The position numbers were made by a program, and so were the translations under genes. Below, one piece after another: positions 16,991-25,357 of a stretch of 64,000 nucleotides of DNA (position 1 is the stretch's first letter; each line of letters begins with the position of its first letter). The stretch lies in NCBI GenBank assembly GCA_000437215.1, contig FR898644.1:1-64000 (forward strand), read 5' to 3'. The notes beneath the pieces were generated by a model. The model did no database searches, was not told the DNA's origin, and was given only the letters and a program-made list of their open reading frames with translations. The stretch comes from Clostridium sp. CAG:440. GTDB lineage: Bacteria; Bacillota; Clostridia; TANB77; CAG-508.

Positions 16991-17789
16991 AGAAAACAAA
17001 ATAGGATATTATGCAATTATTCCAGCTACTGTTTTGTTTAATGAAAAGATTAAGGCAAATGAAAAACTATTATATGCGATAATAACAGTCTTATCTAATA
17101 AAGAAGGTTATTGTTATGCATCCAATGGTTATCTAGGTAGATTGTTAAATGCAAAGCCACATACAGTTTCAAAATGGGTATCACATTTAAAAGAATTAGA
17201 ATTTGTATGTTTGGATATGATTAGGAATGATAAAGGTGAAATTATACAAAGACGAATTTATCCTAATGACACACCCTATACGATAAATAGGACATACCCC
17301 TATTCGATAGAAAGGACAGAGGGTATGTCCCAAAAAGGACAGTATAATAATATAATAGATAATAATATAAATAATAAGATAGATAGATTATTTTATTATA
17401 TATTAGATGAAGAAAAAGAAATTCCAGAGGAATTTATAAATGTTGAATATAATGAAATAATTGTTGCTTTAAAAAGGTATGACATGCTTTATTCAAAAGA
17501 AAGTATGCAATATATATCAGCTGAAAATTTAGATAAAATAAAAAATATAACATATATTATTGCATTAATAGTCAAAAATAAGCTGTTCTATTTATCAAAC
17601 AAAGTTAGTAGAGATAAGATGATTCAAGTATATAATGATTGCAAAAATAGAGAGAATCAATATAAAGGAACAGATAATCAAATTGAAAATTTTATTAATT
17701 ATTATTATAAGAGTATAGAAAATGAACTTACGAAGGATGTAACAACCCCTTCTTTTTTTATGCCAGATAATAGTGAAATAGAAATTTAA
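16983..17789 (+). CDS. Replication initiator-like helix-turn-helix protein
   Basis: This 268-residue protein has an N-terminal winged-helix domain typical of plasmid and ICE replication initiators: IGYYAIIPATVLFNEKIKANEKLLYAIITVLSN, then YASNGYLGRLLNAKPHTVSKWVSHLKELEF. It probably binds the element's origin when it replicates after excision. The ATG at 16983 is chosen because GGTGAAAT lies before it; an in-frame start at 16956 is inside the previous gene. It ends in an acidic tail SEIEI, a C-terminal pattern shared by several proteins of this element. Confidence 0.7.
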   Translation: MNEENKIGYYAIIPATVLFNEKIKANEKLLYAIITVLSNKEGYCYASNGYLGRLLNAKPHTVSKWVSHLKELEFVCLDMIRNDKGEIIQRRIYPNDTPYTINRTYPYSIERTEGMSQKGQYNNIIDNNINNKIDRLFYYILDEEKEIPEEFINVEYNEIIVALKRYDMLYSKESMQYISAENLDKIKNITYIIALIVKNKLFYLSNKVSRDKMIQVYNDCKNRENQYKGTDNQIENFINYYYKSIENELTKDVTTPSFFMPDNSEIEI

Positions 17790-17870
17790 TATATAGTAAA
17801 GGAGGTGGTGCGTATGCTGTATTCATAGAATCTTAAAATATTGTAAACTATTAATAAAGGAGGAATTAGT

Positions 17871-18188
17871 TTGAAAATTTACAAAGTAATATATTCAAGT
17901 ATTTATCTCGAAGAAGGGGATAAGACAACCGATGTGAAAGTATTTTTAAGTAAAGATGTGGCACTAAATTATATAAAAAAGCAAATCAAAGAGATAAAGA
18001 AAGAAGTAGATGATTTGGAAGATTATTGTGTGGAGGAAACAGAAAATTCTTACGAAAGATATTTAGATGGTCGTTCAGCAGAAGATTCGGTAGAAATTTG
18101 GCTAGAAGAGGACGAATTTTATGATGAAATTGAATTACTAGAAGAAAAATCAAAGCAACAAGAGGAAGAAAAAGAATATGAAGTGTAA
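17871..18188 (+). CDS. Small acidic protein of unknown function
   Basis: This 105-residue protein is not recognised. It starts at a TTG with AAAGGAGG upstream (MKIYKVIYSSIYLEEGDKT). The composition is strongly acidic, with a helical C-terminus rich in Glu and Gln that ends EKEYEV. It overlaps the sortase gene by 11 bases, so the two are probably translated together. There is no membrane segment. A strong GGAGGTGG at 17801-17808 precedes only a four-codon reading (17814-17828), and nothing else is seen in that gap. Confidence 0.6.
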   Translation: MKIYKVIYSSIYLEEGDKTTDVKVFLSKDVALNYIKKQIKEIKKEVDDLEDYCVEETENSYERYLDGRSAEDSVEIWLEEDEFYDEIELLEEKSKQQEEEKEYEV

Positions 18189-18897
18189 AAAGATCTTTAT
18201 TATAATACTAATTTTAATATTTTTAGTTGTATTTTTAATATCTATTTATATTTTGTTGAAAAATTTACAAGAATTAAATGAAAATAATGAAAATACAGAG
18301 AATTTAATAGAGGAAACAATAAAAATAGATGAAGAAACACAAGAAAAAAGAATTGATTGGAATTATCTAAAAAATATAAATGAAAATATAATTGCTTGGA
18401 TAGAAATAGAAGGTACAAATATAAATTATCCAATTCTAAAAGATGATAGTTTATACTACCTTAAACATTCATTTGACAAGAAATATAATAGTAATGGTTC
18501 TATATTTACTACAAATTTATTTCCATTTGAAGATGATGAAACAATAGTATATGGGCATAATATGAGAAATGGAAGTATGTTTTCAAAACTAGAAAATTAC
18601 ATGAATAAAGACTTTCTTTATTCTCATTCTAAGTTTAAAATATATACACCTAATGGAAATTATGAAGCGAAAATATTTAGCATATATTCAATTGGAATAG
18701 ATATAGAAAAACAAAATATTAAATTGCTTGATTTTGACGAGAGATTGATATACTATAAAAATGCTAGTAAATACAAAATTGAAAATAATGAAAATATTAA
18801 TAAAATAGTTAAATTATCTACTTGTTCTTATATAAATGCAAAAACAAGACCAACAGATCAAAGATATTATATTATTGCTAGTTTAGTACTGATATAA
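18178..18897 (+). CDS. srtB: Class B-type sortase
   Basis: This 239-residue membrane transpeptidase cuts a sorting signal and joins surface proteins to the cell wall. There is one N-terminal transmembrane helix (residues 5-27). The class B core follows: WIEIEGTNINYPIL, catalytic His127 in VYGHNM, Cys216 in KLSTCSY and Arg229 near the end. Its likely substrate is the SpaA-type adhesin coded 1.6 kb downstream, whose sorting motif is not LPxTG. This sortase-adhesin pairing is common on conjugative elements of gut clostridia. Confidence 0.88.
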   Translation: MKCKKIFIIILILIFLVVFLISIYILLKNLQELNENNENTENLIEETIKIDEETQEKRIDWNYLKNINENIIAWIEIEGTNINYPILKDDSLYYLKHSFDKKYNSNGSIFTTNLFPFEDDETIVYGHNMRNGSMFSKLENYMNKDFLYSHSKFKIYTPNGNYEAKIFSIYSIGIDIEKQNIKLLDFDERLIYYKNASKYKIENNENINKIVKLSTCSYINAKTRPTDQRYYIIASLVLI

Positions 18898-18966
18898 AAA
18901 GAAATTGTGGAAAATAGCTGACAAATTTTAAAAATTAAGTTATTATTATAATAGGAGGGATTTATT

Positions 18967-19662
18967 ATGATGAAAAAAAGAATTCCTATAATAATAATTT
19001 TAATAGTAATTATTTTAGCAGTTATAATAGGTACATATTTTCTATTATATAAAAATGATAATAAAGCTATAACAGAAAATTCAAGTGATATAGATACTAT
19101 GCAAGAAAATATAGTAAATGATATTTCTGATGAAACAAATGTAGTGGATAATGAAAGTGAAAATTTAGATAATACTATTACAGAAACAAGTAATGAAAAT
19201 TTAGAAAAAATTGAAGAAAAGCAAGAAAGTCAAATAACTACAAAAAATACACAATCATCAAATAAAACACAGAGTAGTTCAGCAAATAATAATTCAAGTA
19301 CACCAAAGAAAGAAGCTGTAACCAAAAGTCCAAGTCAAGTGACAAATCCAAAAGCTAATTCTACTGCACAATCATCAAGTGATAAAAGTAGTAGCAAACA
19401 GGAAGAAACTAAAACTGAGCCAAAAGTTGAAAGATGTACTAATAATAACAATCATGGAATGGATATAGGAAATTCTAAAAAATGGTTCAATTCTAAAAAT
19501 GAGGCTGTTGCATATTATAATGATCAAATAAGTTATTGGGGAAATCAATGGGAAAATGAGATGATAGATGATGCAACATATTATAAGAATTGCCCTGCTG
19601 GATATGAGATATGGAGTTGTATGTACTGTGGTAAGTGGACTATAAATTTTTATTACAGATAA
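18967..19662 (+). CDS. Anchored extracellular protein with Ser/Asn-rich stalk and Cys-containing C-terminal domain
   Basis: This 231-residue protein has an N-terminal transmembrane helix (about residues 5-26), then a long low-complexity stalk rich in Ser, Thr, Asn, Gln and Glu (to about residue 155), and a compact C-terminal domain that starts CTNNNNHGMDIG. That domain contains WFNSKNEAVAYY and ends CMYCGKW. Four cysteines (including CxxC) may bind zinc or form disulfides. It should face outside. It is not recognised as a known family and is located in the sortase-adhesin block. Confidence 0.6.
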   Translation: MMKKRIPIIIILIVIILAVIIGTYFLLYKNDNKAITENSSDIDTMQENIVNDISDETNVVDNESENLDNTITETSNENLEKIEEKQESQITTKNTQSSNKTQSSSANNNSSTPKKEAVTKSPSQVTNPKANSTAQSSSDKSSSKQEETKTEPKVERCTNNNNHGMDIGNSKKWFNSKNEAVAYYNDQISYWGNQWENEMIDDATYYKNCPAGYEIWSCMYCGKWTINFYYR

Positions 19663-19675
19663 TTAAATTTTATAA

Positions 19676-19706
19676 AGGTCAAGATTAAGTTCTTGGCTCT
19701 TTTTTT
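19676..19706 (+). terminator. Terminator-like hairpin
   Basis: GGTCAAGA and TCTTGGCTC form a short stem followed by seven Ts. The ribosome binding site of the next gene follows at once. Confidence 0.65.
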
Positions 19707-19719
19707 ATGGGAGGAAACT

Positions 19720-19923
19720 ATGATAAAAAGAGTGTTAAGAAAAATTGAAAGATTAAATGCAGAGAAATCTAAATTTATGCAGGAACAGTCTAAGTTACAA
19801 AAGCAAATTGATGATATAGAGATTGAAATAAAGAATTATACTACTATAAAAAGGGATTATGAAAAACTAGAAAGAAAGTTTAATGATCTAGCCAACACTA
19901 GCGAGGTAAAGAAAAATGAATGA
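19720..19923 (+). CDS. Short coiled-coil protein, DUF4315-like
   Basis: This 67-residue protein is one long predicted coiled coil (KIERLNAEKSKFMQEQSKLQKQIDDIEIEIKNY). Small coiled-coil proteins of this sort (DUF4315 type) are common in clostridial conjugative elements before the pilin-like genes. The ATG at 19720 has GGAGG upstream. It overlaps the next gene by 8 bases. Function is unknown, and the family call is tentative. Confidence 0.6.
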   Translation: MIKRVLRKIERLNAEKSKFMQEQSKLQKQIDDIEIEIKNYTTIKRDYEKLERKFNDLANTSEVKKNE

Positions 19924-20449
19924 ACAAGAGAAAAAAATGGTGGAACTTTATCTAAAAGATGTTAGAAAAAAGAGATTATTTTTTATAGTTATAACACTCT
20001 TCCTTATAATAAGTATTTTTTTGGTAGTTTTTTGTGTTAAATATAAGCAAACTTCAAAAAGAGTAGACAACTCTATTCAAGAAGAAACAGAATCTAATAT
20101 TATCAATGAAAATATTACAAATATAGAAACTCCTTTTGAACCACAAAATATCACAACGATAGAAGATACAGAGGTACAAAAGGAAACAGAACAAGAAAAC
20201 AAAGAATTAAATCAAGATTCAAAAGAAGAAAAAATAGTGGAGAGTGCACAAACTTCAAATAAAGGTAAAGAGAAAACTAAAAAGGTAAAGCCTGAAAATA
20301 AAGATTTTTTATTTTTAGATGGATATACAATGGATAATGTAACAAAAGCAGCACAAGACTATTTAAAATCTTGTAATGCTAGTGGAGAGTGTATTCCTAT
20401 AAAAGATAGTGAAGGTGTTTATTTAGGAATGAGAGTGATATTTTATTAA
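19916..20449 (+). CDS. Membrane-anchored protein with acidic stalk, unknown function
   Basis: This 177-residue protein has a cytosolic start (MNEQEKKMVELYLKDVRKK), one transmembrane helix (about residues 19-40), a Glu/Asn/Gln/Lys-rich stalk, and a short C-terminal domain with MDNVTKAAQDYLKSCNASG and GVYLGMRVIFY. That ending also occurs in other mobile-element proteins to my recollection, but no function is known. It is coupled to the coiled-coil gene before it and followed by a terminator and the adhesin gene. Confidence 0.55.
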   Translation: MNEQEKKMVELYLKDVRKKRLFFIVITLFLIISIFLVVFCVKYKQTSKRVDNSIQEETESNIINENITNIETPFEPQNITTIEDTEVQKETEQENKELNQDSKEEKIVESAQTSNKGKEKTKKVKPENKDFLFLDGYTMDNVTKAAQDYLKSCNASGECIPIKDSEGVYLGMRVIFY

Positions 20450-20470
20450 AAGGGAAATGCCCTTTTTTAT
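20448..20470 (+). terminator. Intrinsic terminator before the adhesin gene
   Basis: AAAAGGG, a short loop and CCCTTTTTT form a stem with a T-run at 20463-20468. Confidence 0.7.
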
Positions 20471-20504
20471 TTTTGATAATTTTTAAGAAAAGGAGATTTT
20501 TAAA

Positions 20505-23500
20505 GTGAAAAATATAAAGACAAATAAATTAAGTAAAAAAATAATTGCTATAATATTATTAATTATAACAATGATGACTAATATCAGTCCTGTGTTTGCT
20601 GTTTCAGGTTCAGATACATTTATTGCATCCCAATGGGCTACATATTATTCAACAACTGAAAGTAAGTCAGATTGGGGAATTTTATTAAGAAGGTTGACAA
20701 ATTCTTCTACTGGAGTTTCAAGAACTGTATTTTGTTCAGAATATGGAAAAGATATAAGAACGGGTGTAAAAGAAACAGGTAATTATTATACTCCAACTAG
20801 CCAAAATGTAAAAAAAGCATGTAAAGTCGCATACTTTGGTTGGTATTCTAAATATGGAGATTATCTAGTGAATGGTGGTACATCTTCTGAAAAAAAGAAA
20901 GATTATGCCTTTACTCAACAATTTATATGGGAAGTATTAGGACAATCTTATGCAAAATTCAATAATTCTACATATCAGAGTCAATATGAGGACTTTAAAA
21001 ATGAAATAAATATGAAGATAAATACAATGTCTACAAGACCTAGTTTCGATACTGAAAATATAGTGTTGGAAGCTGGAGAAACTAAAGTGTTGACTGATAC
21101 TAATAAAGTGTTGGCAGATTATGGAAGCATTGATAATTGGAAAGATGGTATTAGGTTTCAACATAATAAAGGTGAAAACACATTAACTATTACAGTATCA
21201 GATAATTGTGCTATTGAAAAATTAAATATATCAGATAATACAATGAAGTCATGGGGATTAATAAAAGAAGGTACAGAAGATTGTGATAGTACAATATATT
21301 TTGAATTTGAAGATGATGTTCAAAATCAGTTATATGCATTAAATTATAATGATCCAGTATCACTTGCTTTTTCATTAAGAATAAATTTACTTGGAAATTT
21401 AGAACTTAGTAAATTAAATACTAATGGTGATCTTGTAGATGGTTCAATATTTACAGTTAATGGACCAGGATATAATGGCGATGTTGAAGTGAAAAATGGA
21501 AAAATAGTCTTAGAAAAAATTAAGAAAGGAACATATACAATAAAAGAGAAATCAACAGGTGGAGGATATTTACTTAATGAAAATGTGTATAAGGTAGAAA
21601 TAAAGCCAAATCAAACAGCAACGCAAGCTATAGTAAATGATGAACCTACAGGAGAAATAACAATAGTAAAAACAGACAAAGATACTGGTAATTCAAATAG
21701 GATAGATGGTGTATCTCATCATGGTGATGCAAACTTGAATGGAACAGAATATACTTTATATGCAAAGGAAGATATATATAATGTAAATAAAACAGTAAAA
21801 TATTTTTCAAAAGATGAGGAAATTGCAAAATTTACATTTGATGAGTATGGAAATGCTACAATAATTATAACAAACAAAACTACAAAAGCAAATTTAAGTG
21901 TTGATGGCAATATATTAAAAGGTTTACCAATGGGAATGTATTATTCAAAGGAAACACATGTAGTTGAAGGATATACATCAGATGAAATTGAACATATTTA
22001 TACATTTAGTTACAAAGACATGAATACACCGATTATAAAATTAAATGAAAAAGTTGAAAATACAGTAAAAAAAGCAAAATTTGAAGTTATAAAAATATCT
22101 TCAAATACTAATACAACTGCCGATGTAATAGAAAATGCAGAATTTACAGCAATACTAACAAAATATGTAGACTATTATGGAAGTTTTGAAGAAGCATTAA
22201 AACATTTAGATCAATATGCAGAAGATGAATATTCTATATTTAAAACACAAGCAAACGGACATGGAGTATCAGGATTGTTAGCTTATGGAGAATATACTTG
22301 CTATGAAACAAATACACCGTCTGATAAAATAAACACAGTGCAACCATTCTATATCAAAATTGATAGAAATAGTGATGGTGTGATAAAAGAATTCGTTGAA
22401 AATGATACACCTTTTGAAAGTTATCTAAAGCTAGTAAAAATAGATAAAAATACAGAGAAAAAAGTAACATTGAGTAATGCAACATTTAAGTTAGATAGAT
22501 TAAATGAAAAGACTAATGAATGGGAAAGAGTAACTTGTAAATTAGGAAAAGAAACATTTGACTCTTGGAAAACTGATGAAAATGGTGTTGCATACACAGA
22601 AACAAAAGTAAAAGCAGGAACATATCGCATTTCAGAAGTAGTGATTCCAAACGGTTTCTTAAAATTAGAACAAGAAATTGTATTTGAAGTAAATAAAAGC
22701 AATAAAACACTTGAATTTGATAAAGACTATGATGCTTATATTACAGTAACAGTTGCAAATGAACAACCTACTGGAACATTAAAAATTGATAAGTCAGTAG
22801 CAATAAGAGAAGATGTTAATACATTACTTGTTGATATATCAGATTTAAGTGGTATTAAATTTAAACTATCTGCCAAAGAAGATATTATAAATTATGCTGA
22901 TGGAAGTATAATTTATGAAAAAGGAAAAGAAGTTGGTCAATATAGTTTAACAAAAGAAGGGATGTTATTGATTGAAAAGCTTCCTGTGGGTTCATATGAA
23001 TTAGAAGAAATATCTACTTTAGATGGATTAGTATTAGACACAACAAAGCATGAGATTGTATTTAAACAAGAAGATACAACAACAAAAGTTTATACCAAAG
23101 AAGAAAAATTAGTAAATGATACAACAAGTGTGGAATTTTCTAAAACTGATATAACTGGAGATAAAGAATTAAAAGGTGCAACTTTGACAGTAACAGACAG
23201 TGAGGGAAATGTTATTGATAAATGGATTTCAGGAGAGAAAACACATAAGATTGAAGGATTAAAGGTAGGAAAAACATATGTATTAAAAGAAGAAATACAA
23301 GTTGATTCTTATGTTAAAGCGACAGATATAAAATTTGAAGTTAAAAATACAAATGAAGTTCAGAAAGTAACAATGATAGATAAACTTGTTGAAGTTATCA
23401 AAACAGATGTGGTGAGTGGAGAAGAAATTGAAGGTGCAGAATTAATTGTAACAGATGAAAATGGTAATGAAATAGATAGATGGATTTCAAGTAAAGAACC

Positions 23501-24093
23501 ACATCATGTTAAAGGTTTAGAAGAAGGTAAAAAATACTTTTTGGAAGAAAAAACTTGTCCATATGGCTATGAAATAGCAGAAAAACAAGAATTTATCGTA
23601 AGTTTGGATAAAGAAACACAGAGAATTGAAATGAAAGATATGCCAATATTAAAATCAGTACAGGTTGAAAAGATTGATAAAGATACAGGAGAACATATTA
23701 AATCAAATAAGTTTACATTTGGAATTTATGAAGATGAAGAATGTACTAAATTAATAAAAATAGCTGGTGCAAATGAATTTGAAGGAACAGCATTATTTGG
23801 CAATTTGAGATATGGTACATATTATATAAAAGAATTACGGAGCACCTATAGGTTATAAACTTTCAGATCAAGTTGTGAAAATTGAAATCAATGATAAAGG
23901 AGTATTTGCCGATGGAGTTTCTTTAGAAGAAACAGATGGAGTATATAGTTTTATTTATTACAATTCATTATTAACAAAAATTCAAACTGGAAATGAAACA
24001 AACTATATTTTATTAAGTAGTTTAGCAATAGTTTCATTAATTGGAATAGTAAGTGGAATTACATTATTAAGAAAAAAACACAATAAAAAATAA
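20505..24093 (+). CDS. Thioester-domain SpaA/Cna-B surface adhesin, needs a +1 shift at codon 1112 (CGG)
   Basis: This secreted adhesin has a signal peptide (about residues 1-32, cut after VFA). Next is a thioester domain with Cys77 (VFCSEY) and a TQQFIW motif near 137-142, which in this family form an internal bond that binds host amines. Then come about seven SpaA/Cna-B repeats (for example GSIFTVNGPGYNG and ELEEISTLDGLVL). Frame 0 ends at 23858 without an anchor. Reading CGGA at 23838-23841 as Gly gives KELGAPIGYKLSDQ and continues to a sorting motif KIQTGNETN, a membrane helix and RKKHNKK, in total 1195 residues. The start is GTG with AAGGAG upstream. The motif fits the class B-type sortase coded nearby. 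Confidence 0.88.
23838..23841 (+). other. CGGN +1 frameshift site in the adhesin gene
   Basis: In-frame CGG (codon 1112) followed by A; the upstream codon is TTA. Gly reading restores a Cna-B repeat end and the cell-wall sorting signal. Confidence 0.85.
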
Positions 24094-24096
24094 TTT

Positions 24097-24123
24097 GAGT
24101 GGGTGAGATTCCCACTCTTTTTT
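24097..24123 (+). terminator. Intrinsic terminator after the adhesin gene
   Basis: GAGTGGG (24097-24103) pairs with CCCACTC (24111-24117) and is followed by a run of Ts. Confidence 0.85.
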
Positions 24124-24146
24124 AATATGTGAGAAAAGAGGAAAAT

Positions 24147-24533
24147 ATGATTGAAAATAATATGATTTATAACTTTGAAGATTTTAGGGCATTAGTTTCC
24201 GACAAAGCAAAAGAAGGAGCTTATTATCTATTATATGATGATTTATATTTTGAAGAAATAGATAAAAATACAATGATAACAAGAGAGGCTTTTACTGTCG
24301 CAGGGAGATATACAAAATCATTTAATATAATAAAATATTTAGATTTTAAACTTAAAGATAATTATACAACAAAAGAATTAGCTGAATTTATTGAACTTTT
24401 AAGGAAACATACTAAAATACTTCTTACAATATACAATCCGAAGAAAAAGGATTGTTTTTTATTATATATAAGTAATAAAAATGATTCAAAGATAGAAAAC
24501 GAAGTAAAAAATTTATTAGAAATGGAGCAATAA
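24147..24533 (+). CDS. Unknown protein of the conjugative element
   Basis: This 128-residue protein is not recognised. It has mixed helices and strands (NFEDFRALVSDKAKEGAYYLLYDDLYFEEID) and no membrane segment. The ATG at 24147 follows AGAGG. It is the first gene after the adhesin terminator and is followed 4 bases later by the next gene, so it probably opens the transfer operon. Confidence 0.55.
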   Translation: MIENNMIYNFEDFRALVSDKAKEGAYYLLYDDLYFEEIDKNTMITREAFTVAGRYTKSFNIIKYLDFKLKDNYTTKELAEFIELLRKHTKILLTIYNPKKKDCFLLYISNKNDSKIENEVKNLLEMEQ

Positions 24534-24537
24534 TAAA

Positions 24538-24927
24538 ATGGAAAATCAAATTAGAATAATTACTACTAAAAGAGGATACGAAAATATTATAAGAGGTTTA
24601 AGAAAGTTTAATAATCCAAAAATAGTAAATAGTTTAATCAATGAAAAAACATGTCAGTTTTATGGAAGAATAGTATTTCTGAAATGGGATAATCCAAAAT
24701 ATTATAAAGTTGTAAAAACTATAATAATGATTTTAATGAGCCATAGAAATTCATATAAAATTTGCAAAATAGAAAATGGAATAGTGCAAACATACTGTAA
24801 AGAAATAGAATATAAAAATCTACTTGTACCAGTTACGAGATGCAAATTCGATGATGAAGAAACAATTAAAAAATTAAATGCTCTTGCAAATAGAAGAAAA
24901 AAAGGAGGACAAGCTAATGGGATATAG
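24538..24927 (+). CDS. Unknown protein, paralogue of the next gene
   Basis: This 129-residue protein begins IRIITTKRGYENIIRGLRKF, which resembles the start of the next protein (IRIVTSEKGFEELKKFVLRY). Both also share an LKW core (FLKWDNPKYYKVV against SLKWYDGYHEVD). The two genes look like an old tandem duplication that has diverged. The 3' end overlaps the next start by 11 bases. Function is unknown. Confidence 0.55.
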   Translation: MENQIRIITTKRGYENIIRGLRKFNNPKIVNSLINEKTCQFYGRIVFLKWDNPKYYKVVKTIIMILMSHRNSYKICKIENGIVQTYCKEIEYKNLLVPVTRCKFDDEETIKKLNALANRRKKGGQANGI

Positions 24928-25357
24928 ATCAGATATTAGAATTGTAACAAGTGAAAAAGGTTTTGAAGAACTGAAAAAATTTGTATTAAGATATTTAAAT
25001 GAACATAGTGAGAAATATAATCTTTTAGAAGAATATGATATAAAAGAACAAGGTAAAGGACAATGTTATTTGGGGTGGAATAGTTTGAAATGGTATGATG
25101 GTTACCATGAAGTAGATGCGATTATGCAAGGATTAGATTATCTTGAAGAAAATGAATATTCGTATAGATATATGATTATTGGTGAAGATTATGCTGATAT
25201 TGAAGAAAAATCTTATGATGGTGAAAAAGATGAAGATATCTATCTTGAATATCCAACTATGATAAGAGATTTTGATGATGAGTATATATTTGATCTGATA
25301 AAAGATAAAGAGAAAAGTATAGAATCAGAAAAAAATAAGGAAAGTATAGAAATATGA
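24917..25357 (+). CDS. Unknown acidic protein, paralogue of the previous gene
   Basis: This 146-residue acidic protein starts MGYRSDIRIVTSEKGFEELKKF. The ATG at 24917 is preceded by AAAGGAGG, whereas an earlier in-frame start lies in the previous gene. It contains YLGWNSLKWYDGYHEV and a Glu/Asp-rich second half, and ends SIEI, the C-terminal pattern shared by several proteins of this element. It overlaps the primase gene by 4 bases (ATGA). Confidence 0.55.
   Translation: MGYRSDIRIVTSEKGFEELKKFVLRYLNEHSEKYNLLEEYDIKEQGKGQCYLGWNSLKWYDGYHEVDAIMQGLDYLEENEYSYRYMIIGEDYADIEEKSYDGEKDEDIYLEYPTMIRDFDDEYIFDLIKDKEKSIESEKNKESIEI

Noticed and set aside
17801..17828. Four-codon reading after a strong ribosome binding site
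   Set aside because: GGAGGTGG precedes ATG CTG TAT TCA TAG. It is too short to claim as a gene; it is only mentioned under the neighbouring gene.
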